Below, piece after piece: positions 1 to 7,296 of a stretch of DNA of 64,000 nt; the first letter of the stretch is position 1, and each line of letters opens with the position of its first letter. This stretch comes from Pedobacter ginsengisoli (GTDB lineage: Bacteria; Bacteroidota; Bacteroidia; Sphingobacteriales; Sphingobacteriaceae). The stretch covers positions 1,798,001 to 1,862,000 of the forward strand of contig NZ_CP024091.1 in NCBI RefSeq assembly GCF_002736205.1, read 5' to 3'. The notes under the pieces are model-generated. The model was not told the DNA's origin. It made no database searches and saw nothing but the letters and a program-made list of their open reading frames with translations. A program made the translations under genes and the position numbers.

Positions 1-133
1 TAACCTTTGGGCAACGCTTGGAGCTAAGTACATGCCTAGCGTTATTTACAAAATCAGAACCATGAGCTTCATTGATCTTGAACCTAAAATGGAAGCTCCA
101 CCAATTACAGAAGTTACAATTAGCGATAATTAA
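1..133 (+). CDS. C-terminal end of DUF4255 (Afp16/Pvc16-like) eCIS cap protein, partial
   Basis: The window opens inside a gene. The frame from base 2 reads 43 codons to a TAA at 131-133 and contains the segments LWATLGAKYMPSVIYKIR and FIDLEPKMEAPPI. This is the usual C-terminal end of DUF4255/Pvc16_N proteins, where a conserved LW..LG..Y.PS..Y.VR stretch is followed by a short tail. In Afp and PVC particles this family forms the cap that ends the tube and sheath. Its position directly before the sheath and tube genes fits that role. Only the last 43 residues are visible, so the call rests on this short motif and on context. Confidence 0.72.
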   Translation, partial: NLWATLGAKYMPSVIYKIRTMSFIDLEPKMEAPPITEVTISDN

Positions 134-155
134 GTTAACCTTCAATCTTTTTGCG

Positions 156-1196
156 ATGATAAAAATCAAATACAAAGCCCTATTCTCAATAGACTTTCGC
201 CATACCTTTTACAGCTCTGGTAATTGTCCTGATATTGCTTTGTTACCTTCCCAAAGCTGTGCTGCGTTGATAAAATCCTTGGGGTTGCATTTTCTACCCG
301 GCGATTTTGGTGGTAAATTATATGCTAAGGTTGATAGTACTGATGTGATTAATAATCCTTTAGCCGAGGGAACAAAATTTACTTTTCTGCTAAAGCTTAA
401 AAATAATCTGTTCGAAAACATTACAGATATTAATGCTATCAAACCAGCTGGCAGCCACTATTATTTTAATAACCTTGTTCCAAATTTATCAGCAACCGAA
501 CCACTTCTAGTTGCCAATCAAACCAGTAAGATTGTTTCTGAAGCAGATTTACTTCCCTTTGTAAGCAATACTTTTTCTTTTGCACACAATAGTAATCTTG
601 CAAACCAAACCGGAAAACTGGAGTTTACCGACAGCGGAGAAAGTTTAAGCCAGTTGTTAGATAACTCAAATAATACCTACAACTTCTCTTTCGATCTTAA
701 TAAATCAAACGGAGGAAGAACACGATTTTTAATTGACGGTGTTGTTAAAACTTCATTTTATACAATCAGTCCAAATGAACTTTCTGATGTATTTGGAGTA
801 GTTGAAATTTTTTACAAAAGCAATTTAAATTCAGCATACCAATTTCAAAACAATAATAATTCAATAAGTACAAAAAGCTATAAAATCCCATTTACAAATC
901 GCTCAACAAAATGGAGATACATTATTACCAAGCAATTTAACTCATCTATTACTACTGTTAAAGTAGCCAAAACAAATGGTTCACCAATAGATTTTACATT
1001 GCTTGGAAGCTCACCACCCGGCAAGTTCATTTTTACCTCCAATAATGTACTTCCACTTAAGCAAGAATCAATTACAGGTATTAAATTGACAGATGGATCA
1101 AATAAAGTGATCATAGCCAATTTACCCAATCCTCCTTTAAATCTCATAAGAACAGAAGGTTCTGATACTTTCTCGGATATTTTAATCACAATCTAA
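156..1196 (+). CDS. Uncharacterised eCIS-associated protein (346 aa)
   Basis: The open frame extends back to 72, but that stretch overlaps the upstream cap gene. The ATG at 156 (protein begins MIKIKYKALF) lies 22 bp after the upstream stop and is the better start. The protein is beta-rich, Asn/Ser-rich and soluble, with no signal peptide or membrane segment. I recognise no catalytic motif. It lies between the DUF4255 cap gene and the sheath gene, all closely spaced on one strand, so it is probably a structural or assembly part of the particle, perhaps at the cap end or on the outer surface. That role is inferred from position only. Confidence 0.6.
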   Translation: MIKIKYKALFSIDFRHTFYSSGNCPDIALLPSQSCAALIKSLGLHFLPGDFGGKLYAKVDSTDVINNPLAEGTKFTFLLKLKNNLFENITDINAIKPAGSHYYFNNLVPNLSATEPLLVANQTSKIVSEADLLPFVSNTFSFAHNSNLANQTGKLEFTDSGESLSQLLDNSNNTYNFSFDLNKSNGGRTRFLIDGVVKTSFYTISPNELSDVFGVVEIFYKSNLNSAYQFQNNNNSISTKSYKIPFTNRSTKWRYIITKQFNSSITTVKVAKTNGSPIDFTLLGSSPPGKFIFTSNNVLPLKQESITGIKLTDGSNKVIIANLPNPPLNLIRTEGSDTFSDILITI

Positions 1197-1212
1197 TTAA
1201 AACCCTACCAAC

Positions 1213-2784
1213 ATGGCAGATGTATTTAAAACCCCTGGGGTCTATATACGCGAGATCCCAACGTTTCCACCTTCTGTAGCTGAAGTGGAAACCGCTATTC
1301 CTGCATTCATCGGTTATACTGAGAAAGCAACCTTTAATGGTAAGGATCTTACAATGATCCCCCAGCGAATTAGTTCATTGTTAGAGTATGAACAACTATT
1401 TGGTCAGGCTCAGAAAGAAACGGCGTTTACTGTAACCATTACAGACACCACCAACTCTGATTCTTCAATTGCACGAACTATCTCAATTGATAAGGCTGCT
1501 GCTACAAGTTCAAGATTTAAATTGTACTATGGTCTGCAAATGTATTTCGCTAATGGTGGAGGTCCATGCTATGTAGTATCAGTGGGTCTTTATCCTTCAT
1601 CGGCACCTTCTGATACTGATGTTACATCTCAAAAACTTCAAGATGGTTTAGCAGCCATAGCGAAAGTTGATGAGCCGACTTTGCTTCTTTTCCCGGATGG
1701 ACCATCGTTAGATTCGTCGAGCTATTATTCACTGATTAACCAGGCATTAAATCAATGCTTCTTACTTCAGGATAGGTTTACAATTATCGATGTAATACAA
1801 GCAAAGGGTACTCCAAACGACATTAACAGTTCGGCAGATGACTTTAGAAACGCCGCAACCCTTGGCAGTAACCTTGATCTGATAAAATATGGTGCTGCTT
1901 ATTTTCCTTATCTGGAAACCATATTGAATTATAGATTTGATGACAAAGACATTAACGTAGTCTATAAAACAGTTATTAGTGGAGTAGAGGCAACAGAAAC
2001 TGTAGAAACTGATGGTGATCCTGGAAATATTAGTCTGGCTAGTATTCAAAATCCGGCATCTAACATAAAAGAGTCGCTAAAAAAAGGGCTTAACCTTCAA
2101 AAACCGGCACCCACTGTACCAACTTCACCAGTTACCCCACCAGAGGTTACCGGCAATACAGAGCTTTACAACCTGATAAAGCTTCAATTGCAAAAAATAA
2201 ATATTGTTATGCCACCTTCATCAACAATTGCCGGAATCTATGCTGCTGTTGATAGTTCAAGAGGTGTTTGGAAAGCACCGGCTAATGTTTCATTGTCTTA
2301 TGTAAATGCGGCATCATTAAAGATTTCTCATCAGGATCAAATGTCATTAAATGTTGATCCAACTTCTGGTAAATCAATAAATGCAATAAGGTATTTTACA
2401 GGTAAAGGAGTTATGGTTTGGGGAGCCAGAACCTTAGCAGGTAATGACAATGAATGGCGCTATGTGCCGGTACGCAGGTTCTTTATTTTTGCAGAAGAAT
2501 CTATTAAAAAAGGCACTGAGTGGGTTGTTTTTGAACCAAACGATGCAAATACCTGGGTTAGGGTTAGGGCGATGATTGAGAACTTCCTTATTAAACAATG
2601 GAGGGCCGGAGCACTTGCAGGCGCTAAACCGGAACATGCATTCTTTGTTAGGGTTGGCCTTGGTGTAACTATGACCGCACTTGACATATTAGAAGGCAGA
2701 ATGAATATTGAAATAGGCATGGCGGTAGTTCGTCCGGCAGAGTTCATAATACTCAAATTCTCTCACAAACTTCAGGAATCTTAA
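1213..2784 (+). CDS. eCIS contractile sheath protein
   Basis: This 523-aa protein is a tail-sheath family member (Afp2-4/Pvc2-4, phage gp18-like). The N-terminus FKTPGVYIREI followed by a P..V..V.TAIPAFIGYT segment is the sheath signature. The C-terminal part (residues about 380-523) holds the conserved IRYFTGKGVMVWGARTL and VVRPAEFIILKF segments, the handshake domain that links subunits. Residues about 297-312 are a Pro/Thr-rich insert, probably a surface loop. The sheath surrounds the tube and contracts to drive injection. It is the only sheath gene in the window, whereas Afp and PVC have three. The stop is 37 bp before the first tube gene. Confidence 0.95.
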   Translation: MADVFKTPGVYIREIPTFPPSVAEVETAIPAFIGYTEKATFNGKDLTMIPQRISSLLEYEQLFGQAQKETAFTVTITDTTNSDSSIARTISIDKAAATSSRFKLYYGLQMYFANGGGPCYVVSVGLYPSSAPSDTDVTSQKLQDGLAAIAKVDEPTLLLFPDGPSLDSSSYYSLINQALNQCFLLQDRFTIIDVIQAKGTPNDINSSADDFRNAATLGSNLDLIKYGAAYFPYLETILNYRFDDKDINVVYKTVISGVEATETVETDGDPGNISLASIQNPASNIKESLKKGLNLQKPAPTVPTSPVTPPEVTGNTELYNLIKLQLQKINIVMPPSSTIAGIYAAVDSSRGVWKAPANVSLSYVNAASLKISHQDQMSLNVDPTSGKSINAIRYFTGKGVMVWGARTLAGNDNEWRYVPVRRFFIFAEESIKKGTEWVVFEPNDANTWVRVRAMIENFLIKQWRAGALAGAKPEHAFFVRVGLGVTMTALDILEGRMNIEIGMAVVRPAEFIILKFSHKLQES

Positions 2785-2821
2785 TTAATCGGCTTTAAAA
2801 GCTCATCTAAAATTAAATAAA

Positions 2822-3256
2822 ATGGCAACTTATCCACTACCAAAGTTTCATTTCCAGGTTGACTGGGGTGGAACCAAAATTGGCTTTACGGAAGTAAGCG
2901 GATTAAATATTGAAAATAAATTAATTGAATACCGCGATGGCGCATCGCCAGAGTTCAGTAAAATTAAAATGCCCGGCATGCGGGAATTTAGTAACATTAC
3001 ACTAAAACGGGGAGTGTTTGCCGGAGATAATGAATTTTATCAATGGTTAAATACCATAAGCCTGAATACGGTTGAAAGAAGGGATGTAGTTATTAAACTA
3101 CTTAATGAAAACCACGAACCTGTGGTAACCTGGAAAATTAAAAATGCCTTTCCAATTAAAATACAAAGTACTGATTTAAAGGCAGACGGAAGCGAGGTTG
3201 CCATTGAGCAGCTTGATTTGGCCCACGAGGGTTTAACTATACAAAATGGTGATTAA
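2822..3256 (+). CDS. eCIS inner tube protein (gp19/Hcp-like, Afp1-type)
   Basis: This 144-aa protein belongs to the phage T4 gp19-type tail-tube family. The beta-barrel signature is clear: FHFQVDWGGTKIGFTEVSGL at the N-terminus, then EYRDGASPEF and a KMPGM...LKRGV segment, ending in a conserved LDLAHEGL strand. Its length matches Afp1/Pvc1 (about 145-150 aa). It stacks as hexameric rings to make the tube that holds cargo inside the sheath. It sits just downstream of the sheath gene and 11 bp before a second tube gene, the usual order. Being the shorter and more canonical of the two, it is likely the major tube subunit. Confidence 0.94.
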   Translation: MATYPLPKFHFQVDWGGTKIGFTEVSGLNIENKLIEYRDGASPEFSKIKMPGMREFSNITLKRGVFAGDNEFYQWLNTISLNTVERRDVVIKLLNENHEPVVTWKIKNAFPIKIQSTDLKADGSEVAIEQLDLAHEGLTIQNGD

Positions 3257-3267
3257 CAAGCAATATT

Positions 3268-3813
3268 ATGAGCTTAATCAGTGGTATTATTGATGGATTA
3301 ATTTATCCTCCTGTAGGCTTCCATTTTCTGGTTGTATTTGAAATGTTTCCACAAACACCCCAGGATGTACGTTTTCAAAGCGTAAACGGGTTAAGTGCAA
3401 GCATTACCACAGAAACTGTGGCCGAGGGCGGAGAAAACAGGTTTAAACATCAGTTTCCAGGTGTTCCGCAGTATAATAAACTTGTATTGAAGCGTGGATT
3501 GTTTTTGGGCTCCTTTGTAAGTCATTGGTGTAGGGATAGCATTGAGAACTTCAATTTTCAGCCCAAAAACATTCTTATAAGCCTATTGAATGATAGTCAT
3601 ATCCCATTAAATGTATGGCATGTTTTTAATGCATACCCTACAAAAATTGACATCTCTGAATTCAATGCTGAGCAAAATACTATGGTAGTTGAAACATTGG
3701 AACTAACCTACCAATACTTTAAGCCAATGGGTCTGGATGATTTATTGATGGGCGCTGTAGGTGCCGTAGGTGGGGCCATAAGTGGAGGTGTATCTGGATC
3801 AGTAAGTTTTTAA
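3268..3813 (+). CDS. eCIS second tube protein (gp19-like, Afp5-type tube initiator)
   Basis: This 181-aa protein is a second gp19-family tube subunit. It shows PPVGFHFLVVFE near the N-terminus, FQSVNGL, a P...VLKRGLF motif and a late LELTYQYF strand, matching the tube fold. It is longer than the first tube protein, with an N-terminal hydrophobic leader and a C-terminal Gly/Ala/Val/Ser-rich tail (about residues 157-181). In Afp/PVC the Afp5/Pvc5 paralogue forms the first tube layer on the baseplate, and this longer protein occupies the same operon position before the DUF5908 and LysM genes. The Gly-rich tail is unusual and may contact the hub or spike. Confidence 0.9.
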   Translation: MSLISGIIDGLIYPPVGFHFLVVFEMFPQTPQDVRFQSVNGLSASITTETVAEGGENRFKHQFPGVPQYNKLVLKRGLFLGSFVSHWCRDSIENFNFQPKNILISLLNDSHIPLNVWHVFNAYPTKIDISEFNAEQNTMVVETLELTYQYFKPMGLDDLLMGAVGAVGGAISGGVSGSVSF

Positions 3814-3816
3814 GTT

Positions 3817-3981
3817 ATGCCGATAATAATAAACGAGATCGAAATTTCTGTAACCGTTTCTGATGATACATCAGCTTCAGGTGGCGCTCCACAGGGTGTT
3901 AATATGCCAGCAAAGGAAGAGATTATCAAAGAATGTGTTGAGCAGGTTATGGAAATTCTTAAACAAAAAAATGAACGCTGA
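3817..3981 (+). CDS. Small DUF5908-like eCIS protein (Afp6/Pvc6 position)
   Basis: A short gene of 54 codons fills the gap between the second tube gene and the LysM gene. ATG at 3817 follows the previous stop by 3 bp, and the TGA at 3979-3981 is 2 bp before the next ATG. The protein begins MPIIINEIEISVTVSD and ends in a helical lysine/glutamate-rich tail. DUF5908 proteins have this length, the MPIEI-type start and the same position in eCIS operons. In Afp/PVC this slot is a small protein of unclear role. The assignment rests on length, start motif and synteny. Confidence 0.8.
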   Translation: MPIIINEIEISVTVSDDTSASGGAPQGVNMPAKEEIIKECVEQVMEILKQKNER

Positions 3982-3983
3982 CA

Positions 3984-4700
3984 ATGGGAATTCTTGATGC
4001 TTTAAACCCCTTTATGCCCGCCGATAAGCTTAAAATAGAATCATGGGAAAAAATTGATCGGGCAGGAGATTCTGAGAAAACATTTTCTACTTTCATTAAT
4101 CCTGATGAGATTACGCTAAATTATAGCGTTTTATCGGAGCAGAATTCTGCGAGCGGAGCAACCGGAAATGCAGGCGCATTTCTTGGCACTACACCATTTG
4201 AAGTAACATTAAAGTTTTTTCTAGATGGTACAAATGCAACAGGTGTTCCGCTTGATGTAAAGGATAAGATTATTGAATTTTATCAAACTACAGGCTATGA
4301 CGGCAAAGGACACAGAACAAGATTTTTACGTATTAAATGGCCTGGCTTAATTTGGTACAGAGCCAATCAATTTGCTTTTGATTGTATCTTAAAATCTGCC
4401 AACATTCAGTACAAGCTATTTAACAATGGCGGAAAACCACTTAGGGCAATTATTACAGCAACTTTTATTGAAAAAAGAACGAAGGAGCAAATTGAAGCCG
4501 AAGAGGATAAAAAATCAGCAGATCTTACCCATATCCGTATTGTAAAAGAAGGCGATACTTTGCCTGCAATGGTTCATAAAATTTACGGCAACTTTAAGTA
4601 TTACCTGCAGGTAGCAAAGGTTAATAACCTAAAAAATTTCAGGGATTTAATACCCGGACAAAAATTGATTTTCCCTCCTTTTGAAAAGAACTTAAAGTAA
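3984..4700 (+). CDS. eCIS baseplate LysM protein (Afp7/Pvc7-like)
   Basis: This 238-aa protein joins an N-terminal hub-associated domain (about residues 10-170, with FINPDEITLNYSV and GTTPFEVTLKFFLDGT) to a C-terminal LysM domain (about 182-235, with HIRIVKEGDTLPAMVHKIYG, then VNNL...LIPGQKLIFPP). It is the counterpart of Afp7/Pvc7 and, in phage terms, of the T4 gp53 or LysM tail proteins. It sits at the junction of tube, hub and spike and helps fix the baseplate to the first tube layer. The LysM domain is structural here rather than proof of peptidoglycan binding. Two bp separate it from the DUF5908 gene and 7 bp from the spike gene. Confidence 0.9.
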   Translation: MGILDALNPFMPADKLKIESWEKIDRAGDSEKTFSTFINPDEITLNYSVLSEQNSASGATGNAGAFLGTTPFEVTLKFFLDGTNATGVPLDVKDKIIEFYQTTGYDGKGHRTRFLRIKWPGLIWYRANQFAFDCILKSANIQYKLFNNGGKPLRAIITATFIEKRTKEQIEAEEDKKSADLTHIRIVKEGDTLPAMVHKIYGNFKYYLQVAKVNNLKNFRDLIPGQKLIFPPFEKNLK

Positions 4701-4707
4701 CTGAGCA

Positions 4708-6585
4708 ATGGCCGAAGAAAGAATAATTCCTGAAATTGAGTCGGTAACCGAGTTTAAGCTCAAAATAAACGGCACTGAGGTACCACAGTCGGTAGAAAAA
4801 CAATCTGTGTTTGTTACCAAGGTTGTAAATAAAATATCCTCAGCAATTCTGGTTTTTCAGGACGGAGATGCCTCAGATGGAATATTTCCTTTAACTGATG
4901 GAGATTTGTTTAGTCCGGGCAATGAGATAGAAATTGAAGCCGGAGATCCGGACACTACCGTAAATATATTTAAAGGAATTATAATTAAGCAGTCACTAAA
5001 AATAAGAAATGGCATGGCGCCATTGCTTACAGTGGAGTGTAAACACAAAGCAGTAAAAACAACAATTGGGAGAAAAAATGCATATTTCCACGCACTCACT
5101 GATTCGGATATTATTACGCAAGTTTTAAATGATGCAGATTTTACTGATATCCAAATTGAATCTACCAATGTTACCCACAAAGAAATGGTTCAATACAATT
5201 CAACTGATTGGGATTTTATTTTAAGCAGAGCCGAAGCGAATGGAAATATTGTGCTTACTAATGATGAAAATATCATTACCAAGAAACCTACAGTAACCGG
5301 AGATGCAGTTCTTTCCCTTTTACATGGAGCAACAATTATAGAACTGGATGCTGAGATGGATAGCAGAAATCAATATACATCAGTAATCAGCAAAGCTTGG
5401 GATATGGCTAATCAGGAAATTACTGAATCCACAGCAACCGATCCTTCAGATTTAGAAGAACAAGGAAGCTTTAGTGCTACAGATCTGGCATCAGTTGCTG
5501 GCCCAGGCGAATTCTATTTAAATCACTCAGGTTCTATAAATCAACAAGAAACACAAGCCTGGGCAGACGCAGAATTACTGAGATCGAGATTATCTAAAAT
5601 AAGGGGTAGAGTGAAATTTCAAGGCATCTCAAACATAAATCCGGGAGATGTGGTAGAATTGAATGGTCTTGGCGAGCGTTTTAATGGAAAAGCATTTGTT
5701 AGTGGCATCAGACATGAGTACACTTTATCAAACGGATGGAAAACACATGCACAATTTGGTCATAGTCCGGATGCATTCATAGAGGAAAACAATGTTGTTG
5801 CACCAAAAGCAGCCGGATTGTTACCCGGTGTAATTGGGTTACATACAGGTATTGTAACTGACAATGAGGATCCTGACGGCGAACAGCGTGTTCGTGTAAA
5901 GATGCCTTACATTAATGCCGATGATGATGGGGTATGGGCACGAATTGCTTTAACAGATGCCGGTGATGACAGGGGGATGTTTTTTAGGCCAGAGCTTGGA
6001 GACGAGGTATTACTAGGATTTCTATACGACGACCCTCGTCAGCCTGTTATTTTAGGTATGCTTCATAGCTCTAACAAAGTTCCGCCAATACAACCTTCAA
6101 ACGATAACCATCAAAAGGGCTATACTTCACGCGAAAAAATGAAGTTAACTTTTGATGATGATATCAAGGAAATTAAAATAGAAACTCCTGGAGAAAACAA
6201 AGTATTCATTAGTGATGATAAACAAGGTTTTAGTGTTGAAGATCAGAGCGGAAATAAGATCATTACTGAACCATCCAATATTACCATAAAAGATTCGGTA
6301 GGAAACGAAATAAATATAGATATAAATGGAGGGCTGATAAAGGTACATGCAAATACAAAAGTGATTGTAGATGCCCCTCAGATAGAGTTGGTTGACGGGG
6401 CCTCTCATCCGCTGGTATTTGGAGATGAGCTACTTACTTATCTTAATCAGATTGTAAACATATATGCTACACACATGCACCCCGGAGAAACCGCATTAGG
6501 AATGCCTGTAAGTCCGGCACCACCTGTCCCTCCAATGCCACCCGCAACTCCAAGTTTATTGTCAGTAAAAGTTAAAACAGGATAA
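4708..6585 (+). CDS. eCIS spike/hub protein (VgrG-like, Afp8/Pvc8)
   Basis: This 625-aa protein is a gp27-gp5 fusion like VgrG. The N-terminal hub (residues about 1-360) includes FVTKVVNKISSAILVFQDGD and the Y(N)STDWDFILSRAE segment typical of this family. A gp5 OB-fold follows (about 365-460, with GVIGLHTGIVTDNEDPDGEQ, RVRVKMPYI and RQPVILGML), and then a beta-helix needle with repeated short strands. The C-terminus has a THMHPG motif and a Pro-rich tail (about residues 600-615) instead of a lysozyme domain. It forms the trimeric membrane-piercing spike below the tube. The next gene starts 2 bp after its stop, which fits translational coupling. Confidence 0.94.
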   Translation: MAEERIIPEIESVTEFKLKINGTEVPQSVEKQSVFVTKVVNKISSAILVFQDGDASDGIFPLTDGDLFSPGNEIEIEAGDPDTTVNIFKGIIIKQSLKIRNGMAPLLTVECKHKAVKTTIGRKNAYFHALTDSDIITQVLNDADFTDIQIESTNVTHKEMVQYNSTDWDFILSRAEANGNIVLTNDENIITKKPTVTGDAVLSLLHGATIIELDAEMDSRNQYTSVISKAWDMANQEITESTATDPSDLEEQGSFSATDLASVAGPGEFYLNHSGSINQQETQAWADAELLRSRLSKIRGRVKFQGISNINPGDVVELNGLGERFNGKAFVSGIRHEYTLSNGWKTHAQFGHSPDAFIEENNVVAPKAAGLLPGVIGLHTGIVTDNEDPDGEQRVRVKMPYINADDDGVWARIALTDAGDDRGMFFRPELGDEVLLGFLYDDPRQPVILGMLHSSNKVPPIQPSNDNHQKGYTSREKMKLTFDDDIKEIKIETPGENKVFISDDKQGFSVEDQSGNKIITEPSNITIKDSVGNEINIDINGGLIKVHANTKVIVDAPQIELVDGASHPLVFGDELLTYLNQIVNIYATHMHPGETALGMPVSPAPPVPPMPPATPSLLSVKVKTG

Positions 6586-6587
6586 TT

Positions 6588-6839
6588 ATGGCCTTAATTC
6601 CAGGAACCCCATCAAACCTTGCCTCAAGTATGGCAGAAGCAATACAGACTGCATTTAATAATCATTATCCGGAAGTAATGGGAAAAAATTCGCCCGAAAC
6701 CAATAAGCAAATGACACTTTTATGTGTAGCAGTAGCGGAAGGTGTAATTAATCATTTAAAAGCCCATCCAGAGGCATTTGTAATTAAAACCAAATTCAAT
6801 GATGACACATTGTACAATGCTGTAGTTGAAATTATTTAA
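6588..6839 (+). CDS. Small eCIS protein of unknown role (83 aa) between spike and gp25
   Basis: This 83-aa protein begins MALIPGTPSNLASSMAEAIQ and is mostly helical and acidic to neutral. In Afp and PVC the genes around this point are gp25 (Afp9) and a PAAR spike tip (Afp10). This protein shows none of the PAAR repeats or the Cys/His metal ligands of a PAAR tip, so it is not an obvious tip protein. The start resembles short phage proteins encoded beside baseplate-V genes, but I cannot name a family. Its coupling to the spike gene (2 bp gap) suggests an assembly partner or chaperone of the spike, or a cryptic tip. Confidence 0.7.
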   Translation: MALIPGTPSNLASSMAEAIQTAFNNHYPEVMGKNSPETNKQMTLLCVAVAEGVINHLKAHPEAFVIKTKFNDDTLYNAVVEII

Positions 6840-6864
6840 CGTGTAATATAAAGTATCAAACATT

Positions 6865-7296
6865 ATGGATAAGCTTAAAGATGTATCCGAACTTTCATTT
6901 CTTGGAAGAGGATGGAGTTTTCCTCCAACTTTCTCTAAGCAAACAAATCAGGTTTTGATGACTTCTGATGAGGAGGATATTAATAAGAGTCTTGAAATTT
7001 TATTATCCACAACCATTGGCGAAAGATTCCTTCAGCCCTTATATGGTTGTAACCTCGAAAACTATGTTTTCGAAGCTATGAGTGCCTCCACAGAAACTTC
7101 AATTAAAATAACTGTCAAGAATGCTATTCTAATGTTTGAGCCAAGAATTAAGTTATTACTTGTAAATCTTCTTGATGATTTCATAACAGAAGGCCGAATA
7201 GATATTTCAGTTGATTATGAAGTAATTAATACCAATACCCGGTTCAATCTTGTATATCCATTTTATCTTAATGAGGCTAATAATAAATTGGCATGA
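6865..7296 (+). CDS. eCIS baseplate wedge protein (gp25-like, Afp9/Pvc9)
   Basis: This 143-aa protein belongs to the gp25/IraD-like baseplate family. Key features are FLGRGWSFPP near the start, the EDINKSLEILLSTTIGERFL segment containing the conserved gp25 core, then QPLYGCNLENYVFE, all in the usual order and spacing. gp25 proteins join the inner baseplate to the sheath and nucleate sheath polymerisation. The gene overlaps the baseplate J gene by 4 bp (ATGA), which suggests coupled translation. Length and position match Afp9/Pvc9. Confidence 0.93.
   Translation: MDKLKDVSELSFLGRGWSFPPTFSKQTNQVLMTSDEEDINKSLEILLSTTIGERFLQPLYGCNLENYVFEAMSASTETSIKITVKNAILMFEPRIKLLLVNLLDDFITEGRIDISVDYEVINTNTRFNLVYPFYLNEANNKLA

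Noticed and set aside
2555..2569. Telomere-like GGGTTAGGGTTAGGG string
   Set aside because: It lies in frame inside the sheath gene and encodes an ordinary WVRVRAM segment.
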